Shown here: one piece after another, positions 56,853 to 64,000 of the stretch | How positions within the stretch are numbered: the stretch's first letter is position 1 | How the letters are laid out: every line of letters begins with the position of its first letter | Source: Pseudomonas poae | GTDB lineage: Bacteria; Pseudomonadota; Gammaproteobacteria; Pseudomonadales; Pseudomonadaceae | Assembly: GCA_028869255.1 (NCBI GenBank) | Contig: CP110972.1 | Location: 935,001 to 999,000, forward strand | DNA: 64,000 bases | Direction of reading: 5' to 3' | Position numbers and translations under genes: made by a program | The notes under the pieces: model-generated | Seen by the model: only the letters and a program-made list of their open reading frames with translations | What the model was told of the DNA's origin: nothing | Database searches by the model: none

Positions 56853-57779
56853 TTACCCCGCCATTGCCAAGCGGTTACGGCCTTCGCGTTTGGCCACGTA
56901 CAGGGCGCTGTCGGCGCGGCGCAACAGGCTTTCGGCAGACTCTGCAGCCAGTAAGGTCGAGCAGCCCAGGCTCACCGTCAATTCAATCCGTGTCCCATCC
57001 GCCCAATAATCCTGGGCCTGTGCCGCCTGGCGCAGGCGTTCACCGACCATGGCCGCAGCCTCGCGGCCGGTGTTGGACAGCAGAATCAGAAACTCTTCCC
57101 CGCCAAACCGAAACACCATGTCCACGTTGCGCAACTGGCGTTTGATCGACCCGGCAACGGCGCGTAGTACGTGATCGCCGGCGGTGTGGCCGTGGGTGTC
57201 GTTGATGGCTTTGAAGTGATCGATGTCCAGCATCAACAAGGACAACGGGTTCAGGTGCCGGCGCGCCATGTCGATTTCCCGTTGCAGGGTCTGGTCCATG
57301 GCGATGCGGTTGCCCGTCTCGGTCAATGGGTCGCGCAGGGCGCTGCGGGTGGCGGCGCGGTAGAGCAGGGCGTTGCGCATCGGGTACAGCAAGGTCGACA
57401 GCAGCGATTCGAGCTGGCCGAGTTCTTCTTCCAAAAGGCGCTGGTTGCGGCGGAAAATCAGCTCGCCCAGGTGTTCGCCTTCATGGCTCAGGCTATAGCT
57501 CACCGAATGGTGGCCGCGGTGGCCGTATTCCAGGCGCAAGTCACTGGCGTCATGGCGATATTGCAGGGCATCCAGGGGCACCAGGCGCTGGATCTCACGG
57601 AAGAACACACCGAGGATGCGCTCCGGCTCGAGGCTGGTCTGCAGTTGCATGCCTAGTTGCTGGCGAAGTTGCGTGATGGTCGTGGGGCGGCGTGGGGGAA
57701 GGGAAGGCTGACCAAAGCCCAGGCGTTGCAATTTGGCACTGTCGAAGTCAATTGCGTTGGTCTGGGTTGGGGTTTTCAT
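56853..57779 (-). CDS. Diguanylate cyclase (GGDEF domain)
   Basis: 308 aa cytoplasmic protein. The N-terminal half (about 1-140) is a GAF-like region without membrane segments (FFREIQRLVPLDALQYRHD). The GGDEF domain (about 145-305) has an active site of GGEEF type (RFGGEEFLILL). An inhibitory I-site RxxD is present as RNVD exactly five residues before it. It should therefore make c-di-GMP from two GTP and be product-inhibited. ATG 57779 is preferred over GTG 57800. It converges on the TenA-like gene across the REP cluster. Confidence 0.92.
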   Translation of the reverse strand: MKTPTQTNAIDFDSAKLQRLGFGQPSLPPRRPTTITQLRQQLGMQLQTSLEPERILGVFFREIQRLVPLDALQYRHDASDLRLEYGHRGHHSVSYSLSHEGEHLGELIFRRNQRLLEEELGQLESLLSTLLYPMRNALLYRAATRSALRDPLTETGNRIAMDQTLQREIDMARRHLNPLSLLMLDIDHFKAINDTHGHTAGDHVLRAVAGSIKRQLRNVDMVFRFGGEEFLILLSNTGREAAAMVGERLRQAAQAQDYWADGTRIELTVSLGCSTLLAAESAESLLRRADSALYVAKREGRNRLAMAG

Positions 57780-58060
57780 AAGCAATCGGCCTCTAAGCAC
57801 TTAGCTGTCTTACAGGCTCGATGAGCGTGGCGAATGCCGAGCGTCTTACTGTTCCTTCAGTTCCGTAAAACATGAGTAACAGTTTAAACCGCTTTACACA
57901 GGGTTATAACCCCTGGGCACTGCCGCACGTCTTGTCATCGCTTAACCTGCTTGGGAAAGGTTAGAGCGAGATTCATGCCATTTTGTTTAACTTAATAAAA
58001 CTCCTTATAAATCAATGACTGTTTTTCGCGTTAAAAAACAGTCATTGAGTATGACGTCAG

Positions 58061-59203
58061 TTATTTGGCTGATTGCACCAGCGTGCTGTGGTCAATCCGG
58101 TCAATCGACGTGACACCGGTCAGCGTCATGGCCACGCGCATTTCTTTGGCGAAGATATCCAGCAGGTTCTCCACCCCGTGCTGGCCTTCGGCGGCCAATG
58201 CGTAGGCGGTCGCACGCCCCAGCAGACACGCCTTGGCTCCCAGCGCGAGCATGCGCACCACGTCCAGCCCGGAGCGGATGCCAGAGTCCACCAGTACCGT
58301 CAGGTCATCGCCCACCACCTCGGCAATCGGTGGCAGGGCCTTGGCGGTGGACAGCACGCCGTCCAGTTGGCGCCCGCCATGGTTGGAAACCACGATGCCG
58401 TCGGCGCCGAAACTCACCGCATCCTTGGCATCCTGGGGGTCGAGGATGCCTTTGATGATCATCGGGCCCTTCCAGAATTCACGAATCCACTCCAGGTCTT
58501 TCCAGCTGATGGAGGGGTCGAAGTTGTTGGCCAGCCAGCCGATGTAATCTTCCAGGCGCGTCGGTTTGCCGAGGTATCTGGAGATATTGCCCAGGTCGTG
58601 CGGACGGCCCATCAGCCCCACATCAAACGCCCATTGCGGTTTGGTCACGGCTTGCAGCATGCGCCGTTGCGCCGCAAACGGCCCGGACATGCCCGAGTGA
58701 GCGTCGCGGTAGCGCGCCCCAGGCGTCGGCATATCCACCGTGAACACCAGCGTGGTGACCCCGGCGGCCTGGGCCCGCTCCAGCGCATTGCGCATAAAGC
58801 CACGGTCCTTGAGCACATAGAGCTGGAACCAGATCGATTGCGGGCTCTGGGAAGCCACCTCCTCAATCGAACACACCGACACCGTCGACAGGCAGAACGG
58901 AATGCCCCTGCTGGCCGCCGCCTTCGCTGCTTGCACCTCACCGCGCCGCGCATACATACCGGTCAGGCCGACCGGGCTGAGGATCACCGGCATCGCCAGT
59001 TCCTGGCCGAACAGGCTGGTTTTCAGGCTCAGGTTATCGACATTGCGCAGGATGCGCTGGCGCAGGCTGATCTCGGCCAAATCCGAACTGTTCGCCCGCA
59101 TCGTGTGCTCGGCGTAGGCGCCGCCGTCGATGTAGTCGAACAGAAAGCGCGGCAGCTTGCGTTTGGCGGCTGCGCGGTAATCGGAGGCGGACGAGATAAT
59201 CAT
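58061..59203 (-). CDS. lldD: L-lactate dehydrogenase (FMN, quinone-linked)
   Basis: 380 aa, the length of LldD. It oxidises L-lactate to pyruvate at the inner membrane with FMN. Family features are [19 protein letters not shown] near residue 28, [19 protein letters not shown] near 127, the [18 protein letters not shown] segment near 252 and the catalytic His with [11 protein letters not shown] near 273. GGAG precedes ATG 59203. The LysR gene is divergent across about 100 bp, suggesting local control. No lactate permease gene is in the window. Other alpha-hydroxy-acid oxidases are the alternative, but length and motifs favour LldD. Confidence 0.92.
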   Translation of the reverse strand: MIISSASDYRAAAKRKLPRFLFDYIDGGAYAEHTMRANSSDLAEISLRQRILRNVDNLSLKTSLFGQELAMPVILSPVGLTGMYARRGEVQAAKAAASRGIPFCLSTVSVCSIEEVASQSPQSIWFQLYVLKDRGFMRNALERAQAAGVTTLVFTVDMPTPGARYRDAHSGMSGPFAAQRRMLQAVTKPQWAFDVGLMGRPHDLGNISRYLGKPTRLEDYIGWLANNFDPSISWKDLEWIREFWKGPMIIKGILDPQDAKDAVSFGADGIVVSNHGGRQLDGVLSTAKALPPIAEVVGDDLTVLVDSGIRSGLDVVRMLALGAKACLLGRATAYALAAEGQHGVENLLDIFAKEMRVAMTLTGVTSIDRIDHSTLVQSAK

Positions 59204-59304
59204 GCAGCGTGACTCCACAAGGCAAAGTGGGCCCAAGATAAGCCAATCTCTGGCATGATAAAAACAACTTTTATCGCTAGTATCCAGTCGCAAAGAGAAT
59301 ACCG

Positions 59305-60201
59305 ATGAACCTCAGGACCTTGCAGGCTTTTGTCGAAGTGGTGCGTCAGGGTGGCTTTTCCCAGGCCGCCCACGTGGTGTCCCTGACCCAGTCCTCGGTG
59401 AGCAAGGCGGTCAAGACCCTGGAGGAGGAGTACGGCACGCCACTGCTCAATCGCCTCGGGCACAAGAGCGAACTGACCGCCGCTGGCGAAATTGCCTACC
59501 GCCGCGCCCTGGTCATGCTCGCTGAGCACCATGATATGGTCGCCGAAATCAATGATCTTCGCGGCCTCAAGCGCGGCGTACTGCGCATCGGCCTGCCGCC
59601 GGTAGGCTGCGGCGTGCTGTTTGCGAGCATGTTCGCCACCTACCGTAGCCGTTACCCGGACATCGACATCGAACTCACCGAATACGGCAGCAAAAAACTG
59701 CGTGAATGCCTGGAAGCAGGGGAGGTCGACCTCGCGGCCTTGCTGCTGCCGGTGGACGAGGGCTTCGACTACCAGCCCGTGCGCAATGAACCGCTGATGG
59801 CCGTGCTGCCTACGAGCCACCCCTTGGCCCGACGCAAACGCATCGATTTCACCGACCTCGCGGATTCGCCGTTCATTCTGTTCGAAGCCGGCTTCGCCCT
59901 GAACGCCAAGATCCTCGCCGCCTGCGAGCGCAAAGGCGTGACCCCGCGGGTGACCGCACGCAGCGGGCAAATCGACTTTATCGTCGACCTGGTCGCGGCC
60001 GGCCTGGGCGTGGCCTTCCTGCCGCGCATGCTGGCGCACAGGCATCAACATGCCGACATCGCCCTGATCCGCCTGGACGAACCCCACACCGACTGGCACA
60101 TCGCCCTGGCCTGGCGCACCAATGCCCACCTGCCTCCAGCGGCGCGAGCCTGGCTGGATCTGGCGAAGGAGCACCCGCTTTCAAGCGGCCATCCGGTTTA
60201 A
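59305..60201 (+). CDS. LysR-type regulator divergent from lldD
   Basis: 298 aa. The N-terminal winged HTH (1-60) has [20 protein letters not shown] followed by [12 protein letters not shown]. The effector-binding domain (about 90-290) starts [15 protein letters not shown]. The ligand is unknown. The divergent arrangement makes lldD the likely target, and the 100-bp gap between them should contain the T-N11-A boxes. The gene ends about 60 bp before tRNA-Asn. Confidence 0.9.
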   Translation: MNLRTLQAFVEVVRQGGFSQAAHVVSLTQSSVSKAVKTLEEEYGTPLLNRLGHKSELTAAGEIAYRRALVMLAEHHDMVAEINDLRGLKRGVLRIGLPPVGCGVLFASMFATYRSRYPDIDIELTEYGSKKLRECLEAGEVDLAALLLPVDEGFDYQPVRNEPLMAVLPTSHPLARRKRIDFTDLADSPFILFEAGFALNAKILAACERKGVTPRVTARSGQIDFIVDLVAAGLGVAFLPRMLAHRHQHADIALIRLDEPHTDWHIALAWRTNAHLPPAARAWLDLAKEHPLSSGHPV

Positions 60202-60261
60202 TCCGCCGAAATGCTAGAGAAAGCTTGACTTCTCCTTTTCAATCAGTAACATACGGCGCAT

Positions 60262-60337
60262 TCCGCGATAGCTCAGTTGGTAGAGCAAATGACTGTTAAT
60301 CATTGGGTCCCTGGTTCGAGTCCAGGTCGTGGAGCCA
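60262..60337 (+). tRNA. tRNA-Asn (GTT)
   Basis: 76 nt with encoded CCA. The acceptor stem TCCGCGA pairs with TCGTGGA; the D arm is GCTC...GAGC; the anticodon arm AATGA-CTGTTAA-TCATT carries anticodon GTT; the T arm is CCTGG-TTCGAGT-CCAGG; the discriminator is G. The integrase gene downstream uses this tRNA 3' end as its likely attachment site. Confidence 0.97.
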
Positions 60338-60380
60338 GACAAGGTTCCAGAGAAGGCTTTCAAAATCTCTGAAACCCCCG

Positions 60381-60407
60381 AAAAACCCGCCTTATGGCGG
60401 GTTTTTT
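60381..60407 (+). terminator. Rho-independent terminator of tRNA-Asn
   Basis: AACCCGCC-TTAT-GGCGGGTT stem-loop flanked by A5 and T6, 44 nt after the tRNA. Confidence 0.92.
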
Positions 60408-60499
60408 CGTTTTGGCGTTCTGTCGGATTCCGGTAAGTACCAGCCATTTTAAGGGTAGAGTTTGGGATAAAGATCAGTTCGATAAAAGGGAGTACCCTT

Positions 60500-61822
60500 A
60501 TGTCGCGCACCACTGCTCCACTCTCCGACGCCGCTTGCCGTTCGGCCAAGCCCACAGACCGCGCCTACAAGCTTTTCGACGGCGACGGCCTTTACCTTCT
60601 AGTCCAACCCAATGGCCGCAAAGGCTGGCGTCTCAGATACGTCAAACCTGATGGCCGGGAAGGACTGACCTCATTCGGCAACTACCCCATCGTTGGCCTC
60701 GCGAATGCGCGCCGCAAGCGCTTGGAGGTCAAGCGAATGCTGGCGGATGGCATTGACCCTATAGGAGCCAAGAACCAAGCCAAGACGGACGCTCTGATCA
60801 AAGGCCGCACCTTTGAAAGCGTTGCCCTCGGCTGGCACACGGAAATGTCAGCCAAGTGGGCACCGGACTATTCCAAGACAGTGATGAGTCGCCTCAAAAC
60901 TCACCTCTTCCCGCTGATCGGCACCCGCGCCATTGTCGACCTTGATACCCACGACCTTATGCGGCCCCTGGACGCGATTAAGAAGCGCGGAACGATAGAC
61001 ATTGCTTTAAGGGTACAAAACTACCTGCAAAGCATCATGCGCGAGGCAAAGCGCCTCCGGCTTATCACCGTAAACCCTGCTTACGACCTCGCAGGCTCGA
61101 TCAAAGCCTCGCGGGTCGTCCACCGCCCCGCCTTATCCTTATCGCGCTTACCTGAGTTGCAGGAACGGATCGACACCTATAAAGGCCGCGCACTTACCCG
61201 GCTGACGGTCTTGCTGTCGCTGCACGTGTTTGTCCGCTCCAGCGAGCTGCGCTTCGCCCGCTGGAGCGAGTTCGACCTCAAACGTGGCGTCTGGGAAATA
61301 CCCGACACGCGACCAGCGTTGGAAGGCGTACCCTTTTCCACAAGAGGTACGAAGATGGCCGGGGACATCCATCTTGTACCCTTATCGCCGCAAGCGATCG
61401 CCCTGCTCGAGCAGATCCACGCAATCACAGGCAAATTTGACTTGGTGTTCGCAGGCGATACCAAGTCTTGGAAACCAATGTCCGAAAACACGGTGAACAG
61501 CGCGCTTCGGAAGATGGGGTACGACACCAAATCCGAGATCTGTGGGCATGGGTTTCGTTCGATGGCCTGCAGCGCACTGATCGAGTCAGGTTTGTGGACG
61601 GACACAGCCATCGAGCGGCAGATGAGCCACAAGGAACGCAACAACGTCCGCGCCGCTTACATCCACAAGGCCGAGTTCATCGAGGAGCGCAGGCTGATCA
61701 TGAACTGGTGGAGTCGCTACCTTGAGACTAATCAGCAGAAGCATGTCAGCCCACGCGAATTCGCCAATCAGACGGGGGCGAATGTCACTCGACTAAAAGC
61801 AAAACGTGGCGCAACTGAGTAA
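60500..61822 (+). CDS. P4-type tyrosine recombinase (island integrase)
   Basis: 440 aa. The N-terminal DUF4102-type arm-binding region (about 1-90) has LSDAACRSAKPTDRAYKLFD and GLYLLVQPNGRKGWRLRY. A core-binding domain follows (about 105-200), then the catalytic domain with Arg in RSSELRFARW near 246, His-x-x-Arg in GHGFRSMA near 349 and the Tyr nucleophile in RAAYIHKAEF near 387. The active site looks complete. Its placement right after tRNA-Asn, in the outward orientation typical of P4 integrases, marks attL of a genomic island. Base composition is slightly lower in GC than in flanking core genes. Confidence 0.93.
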   Translation: MSRTTAPLSDAACRSAKPTDRAYKLFDGDGLYLLVQPNGRKGWRLRYVKPDGREGLTSFGNYPIVGLANARRKRLEVKRMLADGIDPIGAKNQAKTDALIKGRTFESVALGWHTEMSAKWAPDYSKTVMSRLKTHLFPLIGTRAIVDLDTHDLMRPLDAIKKRGTIDIALRVQNYLQSIMREAKRLRLITVNPAYDLAGSIKASRVVHRPALSLSRLPELQERIDTYKGRALTRLTVLLSLHVFVRSSELRFARWSEFDLKRGVWEIPDTRPALEGVPFSTRGTKMAGDIHLVPLSPQAIALLEQIHAITGKFDLVFAGDTKSWKPMSENTVNSALRKMGYDTKSEICGHGFRSMACSALIESGLWTDTAIERQMSHKERNNVRAAYIHKAEFIEERRLIMNWWSRYLETNQQKHVSPREFANQTGANVTRLKAKRGATE

Positions 61823-62733
61823 GCGCTCGGTTCTCATACCTCAGTGATCCGCTTGTCCACGCGGGTCCATCCAAACAGGGCTGCAAAGCCGCCCTGCTTG
61901 GATGGACCTCACTTGAAAAATCTAAAAATCGGCGCACAACCGTCTTATGGAAACCAATGATTTCCATAGACAGCTGATGTCATTCTCAGCCGCAGAATTC
62001 TCGGAAAAACGAGCCTTGACCCTGTTTATCCGTGGGCGTAGAAAAGACCGTGCAAGCGCTGTCGTTGACAGCAACCCAGGTAGCCAGAACCTTTAAGGCT
62101 ACGCCACACCGTGGTGGTTCTCCCAAAGTGCGATTAGCGTCCGGCGGCTCGCACGCTCACAGCGATGTGATGGATGCCTACTTTTACCAGTGTGCCCACT
62201 GCGGCAACTTCCCCCTTTCATAGCTGCCTTGCAGCAACCTATCCGCTTGGCCATTTCCTTGCGCCAACCTGCGCCCGTCTCTTTCTCCCGGAAAGAGACG
62301 GGCGCTCCTACCGCTGCTGCAGCCCAACTCGTACAAGGCTTTGCGGCATTCCCCCTCGTGACAATCGGCGTGACAAACACCGAAGTCACCAGCAACAGCG
62401 ATGTAGATGATGGTGCCGCAGCCCACGGAATGGACTGCACCTGACTGACAGTCAGGTATGCCCCGGTCATTGCCTCGCTGCCTTCACCCGACTCAGGATC
62501 TCGCGGCATTGGTCTCGTCAGCCAGTGCAGCCTCCACCCGCCCACTTCCTCGGAAGTGTTCAGGAGGCCAGATCATGAGATGCCCAAGCTCCCGGTCGTA
62601 AAGAGCCGCCAGTCCCGCGTTAGTGGACAACCCTCACAGGTCGCAGGGGCCTTGATCCCTGATAACACTCAACATCCTTGGCGGGATGACGTGGGGAAAG
62701 CTTCAAAGGTTTGGCTTCGAGAGGAGTTCGATC
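61823..62733. other. Non-coding island remnant with strong hairpins
   Basis: About 900 bp without a convincing gene. It contains a terminator-like inverted repeat at 61864-61908 (GGTCCATCCAA / TTGGATGGACC, inner CAGGGC/GCCCTG). It also holds a perfect 15-bp stem with a 5-nt loop at 62271-62305 (GCGCCCGTCTCTTTC / GAAAGAGACGGGCGC) and a 19-bp palindrome at 62439-62457 (ACCTGACTGACAGTCAGGT). A reverse frame of 148 codons spans the latter two but has no ribosome site and unusual composition. I read this as decayed mobile-element DNA. Confidence 0.55.
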
Positions 62734-63106
62734 ATGGCACCAGTGGGCAGGCGAGATGGACGCAATTTTGGCTATGGCCGGCAACTGAGTTATGCCGGGC
62801 CGCAGGCATTGCGCGATCTATTTGGCGGCGGGCATTACGGCACGGTGCAGGCGCACAGTGACCGCTGGCAGGCGTTTGTTCGGTGGTGTCGCTCGGAGGA
62901 TGGACCAGGGTTTAACGATGCGCGACAAATTGATCGGCAGACCTTGTTGGACTACGCCGGACATCTGCGTCAGCAAGTTGAATAAGTGCGATATCGGCAT
63001 CGCCACCGAGCAAAACCGGTTGTCCAGTGTGAATCGAACCATGACGGCGCTTCGCGGCGATCAGTATGTGAGCGTCTCGACGATGCCTGACAGCAAGCGG
63101 TGCTGA
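62734..63106 (+). pseudogene. Frameshifted recombinase/integrase-domain gene fragment
   Basis: An 83-codon frame from ATG 62734 (with GAGGAG upstream) reads like the N-terminal core-binding (SAM-like) part of an ICE-borne integrase-domain protein: GRQLSYAGPQALRDLF, RWQAFVRWCRSEDG, DRQTLLDYAGHLRQQVE. It hits TAA at 62983-62985. The next frame continues the same protein at once: CDIGIATEQNRLSSVNRTMT, ALRGDQYVSVS, until about 63106. One extra base near 62985 explains the switch. The catalytic C-terminal domain is missing altogether, so it is a true remnant, not just a sequencing slip. The family assignment is from pattern memory. Confidence 0.6.
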
Positions 63107-63295
63107 CAATCAACAGTCCAGTAATCGTCATCCCCATGAAGCGATTCCCCTATTGTTCGGGACCAAATTATCAATACCTTCGATTGCGTTGATAGTGAAA
63201 ATCAGCACGAACACATTGTACGCCTACCAACTGGATGGTAGCTTATTAGCAAGTTTTTAGATAACTGTAATTAACACCATCCCTGTGAGAATCCC

Positions 63296-63628
63296 ATGCA
63301 AGATTGGAAGCAAACCCGCAAAGACATCAATACTCGCTTGGTAGAACTAAACGGCCTGTCTCCGGAAACAATGAAAGGCATGGCGGCGCTCGGCGCTGCC
63401 GGCGGCAAGACCAATCACCTGGACGCGAAGACCCGAGAACTGATCTCGCTCGCCGTGGCCGTGACCACCCGCTGCGACGGTTGCATCGCCTTCCACGCCG
63501 CCGAAGCCAAGAAACTTGGCGTCACCAGTGAAGAAGTCGCCGAAGCACTGGGCGTGGCAATCAACATGAACGCCGGTGCCGCGTTGGTGTACAGCACACA
63601 TGTGCTGGACGCATTCGATAAGTCGTAA
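63296..63628 (+). CDS. Carboxymuconolactone decarboxylase/AhpD-like protein
   Basis: 110 aa. The AhpD-type redox motif is TTRCDGCIAFH near residues 57-67 (Cys-x-x-Cys then His three further on), preceded by the conserved Glu in DAKTRELISLAVAV. Such proteins reduce or detoxify via a thiol pair; the substrate is unknown. It lies 45 bp before an old-yellow-enzyme gene in the same direction, suggesting a joint electrophile or stress response operon. Confidence 0.9.
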   Translation: MQDWKQTRKDINTRLVELNGLSPETMKGMAALGAAGGKTNHLDAKTRELISLAVAVTTRCDGCIAFHAAEAKKLGVTSEEVAEALGVAINMNAGAALVYSTHVLDAFDKS

Positions 63629-63672
63629 ATCAAACGCTGACTTTCAACCTGTTAACGACTTCGAGACTAATC

Positions 63673-64000
63673 ATGAATAAGCTGCTCACCCCTTACGATC
63701 TGTCCGGTACTGCGCTAAAAAACCGGGTCGTTATGGCCCCCATGACCCGCACCCGGACCCTAGACAACATCCCTAACGAGTTCACCGCGCTGTATTACGC
63801 GCAGCGTGCTTCTGCTGGTCTGCTGATCACCGAAGGCCTGCCGATTTCCGACGAAGCCCGTGGCTACCTGTACACCCCAGGTATTTATGCCGACGAACAC
63901 TTGCCAGGCTGGCGTCAGGTCACCGACGCGGTGCATGCCAAGGGCGGGAAGATCTTCGCGCAGTTATGGCACGTTGGCCGTATGTCCCATATTTCGGTGC
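63673..64000 (+). CDS. Alkene reductase, old yellow enzyme family (N-terminal part)
   Basis: 109 codons in the window; the gene leaves at the right edge. The pattern is clear: NKLLTPYDLSGTALKNRVVM, APMTRTRTLDNIPN, YYAQRASAGLLITEGLPIS and GKIFAQLWHVGRMSH. This is the FMN-binding start of NemA/xenobiotic reductase-type enzymes, which reduce alpha,beta-unsaturated compounds with NAD(P)H. Whether it is NemA proper cannot be decided from this part. Confidence 0.9.
   Translation, partial: MNKLLTPYDLSGTALKNRVVMAPMTRTRTLDNIPNEFTALYYAQRASAGLLITEGLPISDEARGYLYTPGIYADEHLPGWRQVTDAVHAKGGKIFAQLWHVGRMSHISV

Noticed and set aside
62099..62545. 148-codon reverse frame in the island remnant
   Set aside because: No ribosome site, it spans a perfect hairpin and a palindrome, and has Ser/Arg/Ala-rich low-information composition. 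I would reconsider if conserved homologues exist.

Overview
The window is chromosomal DNA from a Pseudomonas of the fluorescens group. The evidence is GC-rich coding sequence with the usual Pseudomonas codon bias, many REP-type intergenic repeats with GTGGGAGC/GCTCCCAC or TGTGGCGAGC cores, DUF3509 and DUF3309 small proteins, and blocks of gene order that I recall from P. aeruginosa (prmB-hydrolase-aroC-MFS; the asnO-ngg-M42 osmolyte operon; fumC-DUF2059-bolA ... trhO-DsbA-ABC-rbdA). No database was consulted.

Layout. 1-11 kb holds a truncated cysteine-hydrolase gene, prmB, a membrane-anchored coiled-coil protein, an alpha/beta hydrolase, aroC, an MFS carrier translationally coupled to an acireductone-dioxygenase-like gene that has lost its usual metal ligands, a GerE-type HTH protein, DUF3509, a FATP-type acyl-CoA ligase, an ankyrin protein and small proteins. 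11-16 kb holds an LTA-synthase-like sulfatase, DUF3309, an SDR, a long inverted repeat of about 850 bp, a divergent csrA paralogue and yheU. 16-21 kb is the N-acetylglutaminylglutamine amide (NAGGN) operon asnO-ngg-M42 peptidase. 21-26 kb encodes a roughly 1600-residue LRR/NEL E3 ubiquitin ligase effector. 26-34.6 kb holds mnmC, a frameshifted polyphosphate:AMP phosphotransferase gene, a thiolase, an EamA permease, fumC, a DUF2059 protein and bolA.

34.7-49.6 kb is an insecticidal toxin complex (Tc) locus. A TccC/RHS gene runs forward and converges on a reverse operon of a TcaA-like, a TcaB-like and a TcB (TcaC/SpvB-like) gene. It sits between bolA and trhO, which I believe are close neighbours in the core genome, so it looks like an insertion. 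The three reverse genes carry four frame breaks, each at a homopolymer. pap and rbdA carry two more. Six such breaks within about 26 kb suggest that assembly homopolymer errors should be ruled out before calling gene decay.

49.8-60.2 kb holds trhO, a DsbA-family protein, an ABC exporter, an rbdA-like GGDEF/EAL gene, a TenA/PqqC-fold protein, a diguanylate cyclase, and lldD divergent from a LysR regulator. 60.2-63.3 kb is a tRNA-Asn site with a P4-type integrase, hairpin-rich non-coding DNA and a frameshifted second recombinase, which is a worn genomic-island or ICE remnant. The window ends in an AhpD-like protein and the start of an old-yellow-enzyme reductase.
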